From DASYQD01 sp963846495 (lineage in GTDB: Bacteria; Acidobacteriota; Thermoanaerobaculia; Multivoradales; JAIOJS01), in NCBI GenBank assembly GCA_963846495.1, contig CAWJWP010000023.1, forward strand, positions 39,574 through 103,573: a DNA stretch of 64,000 nt, written 5' to 3'. Below are positions 16,596 to 27,285 of this stretch, one piece after another. Every line of letters starts with the position of its first letter. The stretch's first letter is position 1. Position numbers and translations under genes: made by a program. The notes beneath the pieces are model-generated. The model was not told the DNA's origin. It worked only from the letters and a program-made list of their open reading frames with translations, and did no database searches.

Positions 16596-18300
16596 GTGAG
16601 CGAGCCGGAACGCGAGACGCTCGAGATCGACGTCCTCTTCGTCGGCGCCGGCCCGGCGAGCCTCGCCGGCGCGTATCACCTCGCCAAGCTCATCGAGCGG
16701 CACAACCAGAGCGGCGCGGCGAAACCGCTGTCGCCCTCGATCGCGGTGCTCGAGAAGGGGAAGGAGATCGGCAGCCACGCGATCTCCGGTGCGGTCTTCG
16801 ATCCGCGCGCGCTCGTCGAGCTCTTTCCCGACGACTGGCAGCAGGCGCCGCTCGAAGGCGAGGTGGGCGACGAGGAAGTGCTCGTCCTCACCGGCAAGCG
16901 CGCCGCGGCGCTGCCGATCATCCCGCCGCCGCTGCAGAACCACGGCAACTACGTCGCCTCGCTCGGCAAGCTATGCAAGTGGATGGCGCCCAAGGTCGAG
17001 GCCGCCGGCGTCGACGTCTTCACCGAGTTTCCCGCCGCGCTCGCGCTGATCGAAAGTGGACACGTCGTGGGCGTGCGCACCGGCGACAAGGGAATCGACA
17101 AGCACGGCAAGCCGAAGGCGAACTTCGAGCCCGGCGTCGACGTGCGCGCTCGCGTCACCGTGCTCGGCGAAGGGCCGCGCGGCACTCTCGCCAAGCAGCT
17201 CGAGGATGCGTTCAAGCTGCAGGAAGGGCGCAACCCGCAGATCTACGCCATCGGCTTGAAGGAGGTGTGGGAGGTGCCGCCGGGGCGCGTCGCGCCCGGC
17301 ATGGTGATCCACACCATGGGCTGGCCGCTGGGCACCGACACCTTCGGCGGCGGCTTCCTCTACGGCATGCAGAACGACCAGCTCATCGCCGGGCTGGTCG
17401 TCGGCCTCGACTACAAGAACCCCTGGCTCGACCCGCACACGGAGTTCCAGCGCTGGAAGACGCACCCGCGCATCCGCCGGCTGCTCGAGGGCGGCCGCAT
17501 GACGCACTACGGCGCCAAGGCGATCCCCGAGGGCGGCTGGTACTCGATGCCGCGCCTATCGGGCGACGGCTTCCTGCTCGTCGGCGACAGCGGCGGCATG
17601 CTCAACAGCCAGCGCTTGAAGGGCATCCACCTGGCGATGAAGTCGGGGATGCTGGCGGCGGAGACGATCTTCGAGGCGTTGCGCGAGGACGAGAGCGGCA
17701 CCGCGCGCGCTCGGCCACGCCGCGCTACGCCGCTACGAGGACAAGGTGGCGGCGAGCTGGATCCGGCAGGAGCTGTGGGCGGTGCGCAACTTCCACCAGG
17801 CCTTCGACCGCGGCCTCTTCGCCGGCATGCTGCAGGCGGGCCTCGGCATGGTCACCGGCGGCCGCGGCTTCGGCGTCGCCTCGCGCCTCCACACCGAGCC
17901 AGGGCACGCGCGGATGGTGAAGCTCACTTCACCGGAAGGGAAGCGGCTGCAGCAGCCGCCGCCGGTGGCCTACGACGGCAAGCTCACCTTCGACAAGCTC
18001 GCCGACGTCTACAACTCCGGCACCGCGCACGACGAGGACCAGCCGGTGCACCTCCTCGTGCACGACACCTCGATCTGCGTCGAGCGCTGCACGCAGGAGT
18101 ACGCCAACCCCTGCCAGCGCTTCTGCCCCGCCGCCGTCTACGAGATCGTCCCCGACCCCGCCTCCCCCGCCGGCCGCCGCTTGCAGATCAACGCCAGCAA
18201 CTGCGTGCACTGCAAGACCTGCGACGTGATGGATCCCTACCAGATCATCACCTGGGTGCCGCCCGAGGGCGGCGGCGGTCCGAGCTACGGGAAGATGTGA
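16596..18300 (+). CDS. etfD: electron transfer flavoprotein-ubiquinone oxidoreductase (one frameshift as assembled)
   Basis: Passes electrons from ETF to the quinone pool at the membrane. FAD-binding VLFVGAGPASLAGAYHLAK is at the N-terminus; SHAISGAVFDPRAL, HTMGWPLGTDTFGGGFLY, FLLVGDSGGMLNSQRLKGIHLAMKSG and a C-terminal 4Fe-4S segment (CVERCTQEY, NPCQRFCPAAVYEI, NCVHCKTCDVMDP) all match the family. The reading frame changes at about 17700-17711, in a GCGCGCGC tract: after EALREDESGTAR the sense resumes as ALGHAALRRYEDKVAASW. One extra base explains it. The GTG start is preceded by a weak Shine-Dalgarno. Restored length is about 567 aa, normal. Confidence 0.93.
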
Positions 18301-18327
18301 TCTCGCCGCCGCGGCGGCCGTGTCACG

Positions 18328-21300
18328 TCAGGGGCCGCACATTTCCTCGCGACAGAGCCTCGTGATGTTCTTGCCGGTGAAGGGCGGCCAGAAACTGTTT
18401 TCGAAGTCGGCGACGAGCTTGAAGTAGATATAGCCACCCGACTTGAAGTACGCGGTCGTTTCGGCAGCTCTTACGCTCGCCAGGCTGGAGCTGGCGGTGA
18501 TGCCGTCCAGGAGGAGATCGCCCTCCGGATCGGCGATACGAATGACTGGCGTTCCCTCCTCGGGGTTGACGTAGAACAGCTCGAACTCCGTCCAGTCGTC
18601 GAGATCGAACGCCGGGTAGAGCTCGTATTCGAAATCCCCGTCCATGATCACGGCGAACTTGTTCTGCCCGCGGTAGGTGAAGTCGTAGATCGGGTCGTCG
18701 ACCATGCCGTCGATGGGACCGTCGCTCCGTCGCAGCTTGTACGTCAGGGTGGGGTCACCGGGTATGTACCCGGGCCGGATCATGCGGATCGTCGTGTATC
18801 GCGCAGGGCACACGTAAGCGGCCCACTCCTCCTCCATATCGACACACCCCTCCACCCAATTGATGGGATGGCTGGCCACGACGGAGTAGCCCTCATACTC
18901 GGGGTCGCCGATGAGAGAGCCGTCCTCGTCGATGATGGCCTGTCCCCATTCTCCGCCGTTGGGATTGTCCAACACGCTGAGATAGACCTTCCGGTACGGC
19001 TCCGGGTCCTCGAAGGTGAGCCCGCTGGCCGCGTTGGTGGTTGCCTCCCGTTCGCCGCCGAAGAGGGGGAACGGAGAGGCGATGATCTCGGTGGACTCGT
19101 CCGGCAACAGCAAGGGCTCCGCCGGGAAACCGGCGAAGTGAACGTCTTCCATGACCCAGGGGCCGTCGTACAGACCGAAGCCCCAGATCCGTAGGGGCAC
19201 GGGCACCCCGAAAACGTCGCTCAGCGGGGTCGACAGTCCCGCCTCGAACACCGGCGGGATCACCGTGTCCAGCGGGCTTGACGCCGGGGTGATCGCTGGC
19301 CACAGGACCCGGGGCGATCCCGGCAACCAACTGCTGGTGACAGCTGGCTTCACGGCGTAGGCATAGATGGTATCCGGCAGAGCGTCCCTGAGGGTGTACG
19401 CCGGATCCTCGGGTTCCGGATCCGTGGGGATCGTGAACACGAAGCCGTGATCGGCGTCGCCGTCGCACGCGCCCTCCACCGCCGTGTCCCGCTCCTCGTT
19501 CGCCTCGACCCAGCCGACGACGTGAGCCCCGGCTTCGCCATCGCTCTTCGCGTAGAAGTGGACCTGAAGGTGGGCCTCTGGGTCGTCGGGATCGCACGCC
19601 CAGCCAATGAACTTGTCGCGGTCGACAGACTCGAGGACCCCCCGTAGCGCGGGACTGTTCTCGACGCCCGCGTATATCTCTTCGAGGTCGTAGTTGTCGC
19701 TCATGCCGACCACCAGCGAATCGCTGAGCTTCTGCTGGTAGGAGAAGGTCGCCGCGCGCAGGTTGTCGCCGAAGACGCTGTCCGTGACCTCCATCTTGTC
19801 GCCCCTGGCCCAGAAGCCCGTCCCCGCGGTCTTGAAGATGGTCAGACGCCGGAACACGGGAAGATCCGGCGCCGAATAGTGACTGGCCTCGATCCGCCGA
19901 TCCTCCTCGTTGTTCGGGTTCTCGGTCAGCGCGCCGATCGGGGCGCCGTCCACGGAGACGCCGGTCAGGGACGAGTGGGCGGTGTTGTGCTCGAACCTCA
20001 ACAGGTTCGTCTCGGTCGCCTTGGGCAACTCACCAGGGAGATCGGCATTGCTCAAGCCGAACCAGTAGCCCGTGCCCATCGACCCGGCCGCGGAGTTGTC
20101 CACGAAGTCGTTGTTCGGGTTGGCGATCCAGAACGTCGCCGGCGGGTCGTAGGCCAGGATGCGAGTCGTCTGGTTCTCGGAGAAGAGCAGCTCGCGGCCC
20201 AGTGGCGGGCGCTTCCCGAGCAGGCCGAGGTTGTGGACGAAGTGGTTCTCGATCTCGCTGCCGTTCTCGAGGAAGTAGCCGTGTCCCAGGTGGTCGTAGC
20301 AGACGTTGTTCTCCACCACGACACGGTTGGTCCCGTGGACGTTGACGCACCGCTGGAACGTGTGGTGGATGCTGGAATTCCGGATGTACTGTCCGTCGGC
20401 GTTGCCCAGGAGATGCCAGTGAAAGGGGTACCTCCCCATCTCGCTGACCGGCGGGTCCGCCTCCGGCTGGCTGAGCCGGCCCATGCGATCGAATTCGACG
20501 CCGTCCACGTAAGCCCGGCCACCATCCATGATCATGACGTGGCCCCCGGTGAGGGCAAGCTCGCCGCTGCCGGGGGTGCCCCGGATGACGATGTTGCGGC
20601 TCAGTAGGCCCACCTCGGCCCGCTCCTCCAGCTGCCAGGTCCGTTCGTTGGGGCTAGAGAGGCCGTTCGAGTAGCTCTGCGTGTGGCCTGTATGCGAGTG
20701 CGCGAGAGGGTCTTCGAGGGTCAGGGTCCGGCCACCATTGGAGGGCGCCGCCGCCAACGTGGCTTTCTCCGCCTCCCCAGGGTCGAACGTCGTGCTCGCG
20801 ATGACGATCTCGGCGCCGAGCGGCCAATCCACGGACGCCTCCAGGTGGATCGTCTCGTCTTCGGCGTCCGCGTCCTCGTCGATGCGGAGCCAGGTGCGCG
20901 AGTAGGCGCGGCCATGAAGCCTCAACACGGCGTCATCCATCACGACGATGGCCTGCTTGCCGTGATCTTCGACGACCTCGCGATCGCCTCGCAGCTCGAT
21001 GGTGAAGTTCTTGGTGTGACGGGCCTCGGAGGTGCCGCATTCGAGGAGGGCGCCGGCGCCCTGGACCAGGATCCCGTCGGTCTCGATGACGGTGTCGCGG
21101 GCAGGATCGCAGCGGAGCGTGCCGAGGATGGTCAGGGTCCCGATGTCGAGGTCGGTGTCCAGGATGACGTCCACGCCCTCGGGAACGGTGACGTCCGTGT
21201 CGTCCCACTCGAGGAGGTCATCGGCGTCCGCGTCCGTCCAGGACTGCACCACGGTCACCATGGTGTTGGGGCTGGAGTCCCCGAACCAGCTGACGCATTC

Positions 21301-22425
21301 CTCGATCATGCGCCAACGGAAGGCGTAGGTGCCGGGGGTCGTCGGGGCGGTGACGGTGAACTCCTTGGTCACCACCCCGTTGGCGGCTAGGACCCCGCCG
21401 GACACCGTCAGGTCGAGACGCGACATCGACGTACCCCACGTCGTGTTGTTCGTCGGGTTCTGGGAGCCAACGCGATAGCCGGGGCAGGTGGCGCTCACCG
21501 GGCTCCAGGACGCCGTGCCCACGTTCTTGATTGTCAAGCTGGCGTCGTATTGCTGCCCGGCTGCCATCGTCGTGGGCACGCTCTGGGCCAGGAACCGGGC
21601 GTCGCGCGCAACCCGCGCTTGGACGCTCACGACGACGTTGGGCGAGGGATCGCCGAACGGCGCGTCACACTCCCTGATCAGCTCCCACTGGAAGTTGTAG
21701 TTGCCGGCAGTCGTCGGTGCCGTCACGACGCCGTGGACGACCGCGGTCTGGCCTGGGGCCACCGAAGCCGGCAGCTCGAAGCGGTTGCGGCCCCAGGTCG
21801 TGTTGTCGGTGGAGTTGGTCGAGCGCAGCCGGTAGGCGCCGCAGGCGACGCCCACGGGCGCCCAGGCTTCCGTACCCACGTTCTTCACCGTGAAGCTCAC
21901 GGGGTACGACTCGCCCACCACCATCCGGGTCGGCACGCTCAGAGACAGGAACGTGCCGTCGCGTGGTGGATCGGCAGCCCGCACGGCCACTTCGACGTTG
22001 GGCGAGAGATCGCCGAACGCCGTGTCGCACTCCTTGATCATCCGCCACTGGAAGTCGTAGGTGTCGGGAGTCGTCGGCGCCGTCACGAGAACGCCGAATA
22101 CCTCGGTCTGGCCCGCATCCACCGTGCTCGGCAGCTCGCGGCGCGAGTAGCCCCAGGTCGTGTTGTCGGTGGAGTTCTCCGAGCGCAGCCGGTAGGAGTC
22201 CGGGGAGCACGACGCGCCCACCGGGTCCCACGCGGTCGTACCTGCGTTCTCGACGGTGAACTGCACCTCGTACTGCTCGCCCGCGATCACGGTCGCGGGA
22301 ATGGCCGGAGTGAGGAAGCTCGCGTCGAGCGACAGAGCGAAACCCGCCCTTGGGGCGAACAGCGCGAATCCCACCGCCAGAACGAAGGTCACGCCGCGGC
22401 CGGCAGAAGCTACTGTGGCGCTCAT
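18328..22425 (-). CDS. giant secreted G8 / parallel beta-helix protein with three N-terminal NBR1-like Ig repeats
   Basis: 1365 aa with a signal peptide (MSATVASAG to APRAGFALS). Three repeats of about 115 residues follow (FTVENAGTTAWDPVG, FTVKNVGTEAWAPVG, LTIKNVGTASWSPVS), each with a conserved SxNSTDNTTWG-like strand: NBR1-type Ig domains of bacterial surface proteins. A G8 domain then begins (DVTVPEGVDVILD to ILVQGAGALLECGT), followed by right-handed beta-helix motifs LLSRNIVIRG, RYPFHWHLLGNADG, VNVHGTNRVVVENNVCYDHLGHGYFLENGSE, the pattern of CEMIP/TMEM2/fibrocystin proteins. The C-terminal 500 residues are not recognised. The start at 22425 is set by the signal peptide and a GAGGAG about 10 nt upstream. 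It probably binds or cleaves extracellular polysaccharide (CEMIP acts on hyaluronan); the substrate here is unknown. Confidence 0.75.
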   Translation of the reverse strand: MSATVASAGRGVTFVLAVGFALFAPRAGFALSLDASFLTPAIPATVIAGEQYEVQFTVENAGTTAWDPVGASCSPDSYRLRSENSTDNTTWGYSRRELPSTVDAGQTEVFGVLVTAPTTPDTYDFQWRMIKECDTAFGDLSPNVEVAVRAADPPRDGTFLSLSVPTRMVVGESYPVSFTVKNVGTEAWAPVGVACGAYRLRSTNSTDNTTWGRNRFELPASVAPGQTAVVHGVVTAPTTAGNYNFQWELIRECDAPFGDPSPNVVVSVQARVARDARFLAQSVPTTMAAGQQYDASLTIKNVGTASWSPVSATCPGYRVGSQNPTNNTTWGTSMSRLDLTVSGGVLAANGVVTKEFTVTAPTTPGTYAFRWRMIEECVSWFGDSSPNTMVTVVQSWTDADADDLLEWDDTDVTVPEGVDVILDTDLDIGTLTILGTLRCDPARDTVIETDGILVQGAGALLECGTSEARHTKNFTIELRGDREVVEDHGKQAIVVMDDAVLRLHGRAYSRTWLRIDEDADAEDETIHLEASVDWPLGAEIVIASTTFDPGEAEKATLAAAPSNGGRTLTLEDPLAHSHTGHTQSYSNGLSSPNERTWQLEERAEVGLLSRNIVIRGTPGSGELALTGGHVMIMDGGRAYVDGVEFDRMGRLSQPEADPPVSEMGRYPFHWHLLGNADGQYIRNSSIHHTFQRCVNVHGTNRVVVENNVCYDHLGHGYFLENGSEIENHFVHNLGLLGKRPPLGRELLFSENQTTRILAYDPPATFWIANPNNDFVDNSAAGSMGTGYWFGLSNADLPGELPKATETNLLRFEHNTAHSSLTGVSVDGAPIGALTENPNNEEDRRIEASHYSAPDLPVFRRLTIFKTAGTGFWARGDKMEVTDSVFGDNLRAATFSYQQKLSDSLVVGMSDNYDLEEIYAGVENSPALRGVLESVDRDKFIGWACDPDDPEAHLQVHFYAKSDGEAGAHVVGWVEANEERDTAVEGACDGDADHGFVFTIPTDPEPEDPAYTLRDALPDTIYAYAVKPAVTSSWLPGSPRVLWPAITPASSPLDTVIPPVFEAGLSTPLSDVFGVPVPLRIWGFGLYDGPWVMEDVHFAGFPAEPLLLPDESTEIIASPFPLFGGEREATTNAASGLTFEDPEPYRKVYLSVLDNPNGGEWGQAIIDEDGSLIGDPEYEGYSVVASHPINWVEGCVDMEEEWAAYVCPARYTTIRMIRPGYIPGDPTLTYKLRRSDGPIDGMVDDPIYDFTYRGQNKFAVIMDGDFEYELYPAFDLDDWTEFELFYVNPEEGTPVIRIADPEGDLLLDGITASSSLASVRAAETTAYFKSGGYIYFKLVADFENSFWPPFTGKNITRLCREEMCGP

Positions 22426-22486
22426 GAGGCTGGACTCCTCTCTCGAACCTGGATTTCTCGGGGATCGAACCGAAATTTGTAAGGCC

Positions 22487-22515
22487 ATTATCCCCAGGCG
22501 ATCGAGGATTGTCCG
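22487..22515 (-). promoter_or_regulatory. candidate promoter of the G8 protein gene
   Basis: On the minus strand, -35 CGGACA (22510-22515), a 17-bp spacer and -10 GATAAT (22487-22492) lie about 60 nt upstream of the ATG at 22425. The -10 box is strong; the -35 box matches 4 of 6. Confidence 0.45.
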
Positions 22516-22549
22516 TAATGCGCGGCACTGGCAGGCACACGGTCGTCTG

Positions 22550-22577
22550 CCCGCTCGACCAACGGCGGTCGAGCGGG
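22550..22577 (-). terminator. hairpin downstream of the DUF4097 gene
   Basis: A perfect 11-bp stem (22550-22560 with 22567-22577) and a 6-nt loop lie 27 bp past the DUF4097 stop and ahead of the G8 gene promoter. No clear U-run follows, so it may be a weak or Rho-assisted terminator. Confidence 0.5.
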
Positions 22578-22604
22578 CGCGACGAGCCCGACGCTGCGGT
22601 CCGC

Positions 22605-23699
22605 CTACCGGCCCGTGCCCGGCGCCAGGGTGACGTCGCCGCTGCCGGTGTCGACGGTGACGCGGGTCTGGCCCGAGCCACGGCGGGCGCCGATGATCTC
22701 GCGGCGGTCGCGGCGCAGCTCGGCGTCGGCGTAGCCGATCGAGACGTCGCCGCTGCCGAGGTCGGTGTCGAGGTCGAACTCGAAGGCGGGGCCGCCGAAG
22801 ATGTCGACCTCGCCGGAGCCGGTGTCGACGTCGATCACCCGCGCCGCCGAGAGGTCGCCGCGCAGCGTCACGTCGCCCGAGCCGGTGTCGGCGCGGAAGG
22901 TCTGGATGCCGCTGCCGTCGACCGAGATGCCGCCCGAGCCGGTGTCGCCGTCGAAGGAGCGCAGGGTGGCGTTGGTCACCATCACGTCGCCCGAGCCGGT
23001 GTCGATCTTGAGCGTCTCGGCGGCGATGTCGTCGATCGTCACGTCGCCCGATCCGGTGTCGGCATTGGTGTCGCCGGCGATGCGGCTCAGCTCGATCTCG
23101 CCCGAGCCGGTGTCGACGTCGAGCTTGCCCGCCACGCCGTCGAGCTTGATGTTGCCGCTGCCGGTGTCGAGCGAGAGGTCGGCGCTCAGGTTGTCGCCGC
23201 GCATGCCGCCCACGGTGTTGACGACCTTGAGCTGCGCGCCCTTGGGCACGGTGATCGTGAGGTCGGCGTAGAGCACCGGCACGTCGCGCCGCGCGCCGCC
23301 GTAGATGCGCACGCGCCGGCCGCGGAACTTGACCGTGCTCTGGCTCCCCATCGAGCGCAGCCGGTCGGGGAAGACGAAGGCATCGTAGCGGTCGACGGGA
23401 TAGGCGAGGTTCCAGGTGCCGTCGGGCTCCTGCACCCAGCGCATCGCCTGGATGAGGTCGCTCGTCTCCTGCGGCGAGCTGCCCTCGGCGTTGACCACCG
23501 CCACCACTTTCACCGGCCCGCCCGCCGACGGCGTCAGCACGACGCGGCCGGCGAGGTTGGCGATCGTCACCGCGCCGCCGGCGGGGATCGAGTGGTCGAC
23601 GGTCTTGGTCGCCGGGGCCGCGGCGGCGGGTTGGACGGCGGCGAGGGCGGCGAAGGTCAGGGCAGCGATGGTCAACGCGGGCGTGAGTCGGCGTCGCAT
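22605..23699 (-). CDS. secreted DUF4097 beta-strand repeat protein (DTGSG repeats)
   Basis: 364 aa with a signal peptide (MRRRLTPALTIAALTFAALA to AAAA). From about residue 175 it has a ladder of nine units of about 20 residues centred on DTGSG (one DLGSG), for example DTGSGNIKLDG, DTGSGEIELSR, DTGSGDVTIDD. This fits the DUF4097 putative adhesin / solenoid family, in which each repeat is one rung of a beta-helix. The repeats are also visible in the DNA as a recurring gcccgagccggtgtcg. The molecular function of the family is unknown; a cell-envelope location is expected. Confidence 0.85.
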   Translation of the reverse strand: MRRRLTPALTIAALTFAALAAVQPAAAAPATKTVDHSIPAGGAVTIANLAGRVVLTPSAGGPVKVVAVVNAEGSSPQETSDLIQAMRWVQEPDGTWNLAYPVDRYDAFVFPDRLRSMGSQSTVKFRGRRVRIYGGARRDVPVLYADLTITVPKGAQLKVVNTVGGMRGDNLSADLSLDTGSGNIKLDGVAGKLDVDTGSGEIELSRIAGDTNADTGSGDVTIDDIAAETLKIDTGSGDVMVTNATLRSFDGDTGSGGISVDGSGIQTFRADTGSGDVTLRGDLSAARVIDVDTGSGEVDIFGGPAFEFDLDTDLGSGDVSIGYADAELRRDRREIIGARRGSGQTRVTVDTGSGDVTLAPGTGR

Positions 23700-23820
23700 G
23701 CGGATCTCCTCGGTAGGTCAGTCGGGACGAGGCTTCGCTCCGAGGAGATTACGTAGGAACCTCGCCGAGGTTCCATGCGGGCGTCCGGCGAGGGCGCCGG
23801 CGCCGTCCGCGCGGGGCCGC

Positions 23821-25075
<1,255 letters not shown>

Positions 25076-25090
25076 TACTCTTGTTCGGCG

Positions 25091-25160
25091 TCTGGGCCCC
25101 TCTCTCCCCGGCGAGGGGAGAGAGGGGTTGGGGGAGTGAGGGGTGGCAGACAAACCCAGT
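25091..25160. repeat. interspersed hairpin repeat, copy 1
   Basis: A perfect 13-bp inverted repeat (25097-25109 with 25115-25127, loop ggcga) is followed by a conserved tail ending tggcagacaaacccag (25144-25159). A second copy lies inverted at 28401-28461 with the same tail but a different stem sequence. It sits between acpP and fabF. Confidence 0.8.
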
Positions 25161-25229
25161 CTGCTCTTGAGGGGTTGGGGCGATAGCACACCGCGCATCC
25201 GCACAGCTCGGCGGGTCAGAGGCGCCTTA

Positions 25230-25466
25230 CTAGTTGGGAACGCGCTCCGAAATGTAGTCGGCCGCGTCCTTGACGGTAGTGATCTTCTCGGCGTCCTCGT
25301 CGGGGATCTCGATGCCGAACTCCTCCTCGAAGGCCATCACCAGCTCGACGATGTCGAGGGAGTCGGCCCCCAGGTCGTCGGTGAAGCTGGCTTCCAGCGT
25401 GACCTCGTCGGCCTCGACGCCGAGCTGTTCGACGATGATGCTCTTGACCTTCTCTTGTACGGACAT
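25230..25466 (-). CDS. acpP: acyl carrier protein
   Basis: 78-aa acidic four-helix carrier for acyl chains. The phosphopantetheine Ser36 lies in DDLGADSLDIVELVMAFEEE. Length and sequence are typical. GGAGGGAG lies just upstream of the ATG. It sits between fabG and fabF as in many bacterial fab clusters. Confidence 0.97.
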   Translation of the reverse strand: MSVQEKVKSIIVEQLGVEADEVTLEASFTDDLGADSLDIVELVMAFEEEFGIEIPDEDAEKITTVKDAADYISERVPN

Positions 25467-25540
25467 CTCGAGCTCCCTCCTTCAGGGCCTGGTTTCAGCG
25501 GACGGTTTCTAGCACAAAGCTGCGACAGGGGTCGAACCGG

Positions 25541-26285
25541 CTACATGTACATGCCGCCGGAGACGTTGAGCACGTGCCCGGTCACGTAGGCCGCCTCCTC
25601 GGAGGCGAGGTAGAGCACGGCGGCCGCCACGTCGTCGACGGTGCCGAGGCGGCGCAGCGCGATCACCGACTCGAGCTCCTGGCGCCCCTTCTCGGGCAGC
25701 ACCTCGGTCATCGCGGTGACGATGTAGCCCGGCGCCACCACGTTGACGGTGACGTTGCGGCTGCCGAGCTCGCGCGCCAGCGCCTTGGTGAAGCCGATCA
25801 TGCCGGCCTTCGACGCCGCGTAGTTGGCCTGCCCGGGGTTGCCCATCAGGCCGACGACGGACGAGACGTTGACGATGCGGCCCCAGCGGCGGCGCATCAT
25901 GCCGCGGATCACCTCGCGGGTGGTGGCGAAGGTGCCGGTGAGGTTGGTGGTGAGCACGCGCTCCCACTGCTCGAGGCTCATGCGCGCGAAGAGACCGTCG
26001 GCGGTGACGCCGGCGTTGTTGACCAGCACGTCGACCTCGGCCCACTCGGCCGGCAGCGTGGCGAGCCGCTGCGGCACCTCGGCCGGCTGCGACAGGTCGA
26101 GCGCCAGCGCGTGCGCCTGGCCGCCGGCTGCGCGCGATCTCCTGCGCCAGCGACTCCAGCTTGTCGACGCTGCGCGCCGCGACGATGACCCGCGCCCCCT
26201 GCTTGGCGAGCAGCGCCGCGACGGCGCGCCCGATGCCCTGCGAGGCGCCCGTGACGAGCGCCGTCTTGCCGTCTAGTCGAAACAT
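25541..26285 (-). CDS. fabG: 3-oxoacyl-ACP reductase (one frameshift as assembled)
   Basis: NADPH-dependent short-chain reductase of fatty-acid elongation. The first frame has KTALVTGASQGIGRAVAALLAKQG; the second has VLVNNAGVTADGLF, IVNVSSVVGLMGNPG, YAASKAGMIGFTKALARELG (catalytic Tyr and Lys) and VLNVSGGMYM. The break lies at about 26131-26142, after LAQEIA, where the sense resumes as AAGGQAHALALDLSQ. Total length is 745 nt, one base more than 248 codons, consistent with a single inserted base. The ATG overlaps the fabD stop (TGATG). Confidence 0.95.
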
Positions 26286-27285
26286 CAGCCCTCCTGACGC
26301 AGCGAAGCGATCAGCTCGGGCAAGCCTTCGGGCTCGCCGCAGAAGGCGGGGCGGCCCGAGCCCGAGATGCGCTTGACGAGGCCGCAGAGCACGTTACCCG
26401 GGCCCACCTCGACGAAGCGGGTGACGCCGCCCTCGCCCATCATCCACTCGATCGACTCCACCCAGCGCACCGGCGAGTCGATCTGCCGCACCAGCGCGTC
26501 GCGCGCCGCGTCGCCGGTGGTCACCGGCTGTGCGTCGACGTTGGAGACGACCGGCACCAGCGGGTCGCGGAACTCGGTGGAGCGCAGCATCGGCTCGAGC
26601 CCCTCGCGCGCCGGCCGCATCAGCGGCGAATGGAAGGGCGCCGAGACCGGCAGCTTCAGCGCCCGCTTGGCGCCGCGCTGCTGCAGCAGGGGGATGGCGC
26701 GCTCGACGCCGGCGCGCTGCCCGCGATCACCGTCTGCTCGGGACTGTTGTAGTTGGCGACGGCGCACACCTCGTCGGCGGTCGAGACCTCGGCGACGATC
26801 GCCTCGACCTCTTCCGCCGGCAGGCCGAGCACCGCCGCCATGGCGCCCTCCCCCACCGGCACCGCCTCCTGCATCAGCTCGCCGCGGCGGCGCACCAGGC
26901 GCAGCGCGTCGGCCAGGTCGAGCACCTTCGCCGCCACCAGCGCCGAGTACTCGCCGAGGCTGTGCCCGGCGACGAGCGAGGCGCGCACGCCGTGCATCTC
27001 GAGGACGCGCAGCATCGCCACCGACACGGTGAGGATGGCCGGCTGCTGGTTGGCGGTGAGCTGCAGCTCCTCGGCCGGGCCCTCCCAGCAGAGCTTCGAC
27101 AGCGGCAGCCGCAGCACGTCGTCGGCCTCGGCGAACACGGCCGCGGCGGCGGGGAAGGCGTCGGCCCAGCTCTTCCCCATCCCCACCTTCTGCGAGCCCT
27201 GACCGGGGAAGAGGAAGGCGAGGACGCCGCCGGCGGTGCCGAGCGGCGGATCGACTTGGGTCTGCGTGGCGGGCTCGGCGGTCAT
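26285..27285 (-). CDS. fabD: malonyl-CoA:ACP transacylase (one frameshift as assembled)
   Basis: Loads malonyl groups onto ACP. The N-terminal frame has FLFPGQGSQKVGMG, the nucleophile motif GHSLGEYSALVA and NYNSPEQTVIAG. At about 26722 the sense moves to another frame, QRAGVERAIPLLQQRGAKR, then LPVSAPFHSPLM with the catalytic His and VEVGPGNVLCGLVKR. The 1001-nt length is one base short of 334 codons, so one base is missing. It overlaps plsX by 4 bp and fabG by 1 bp. Confidence 0.95.
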
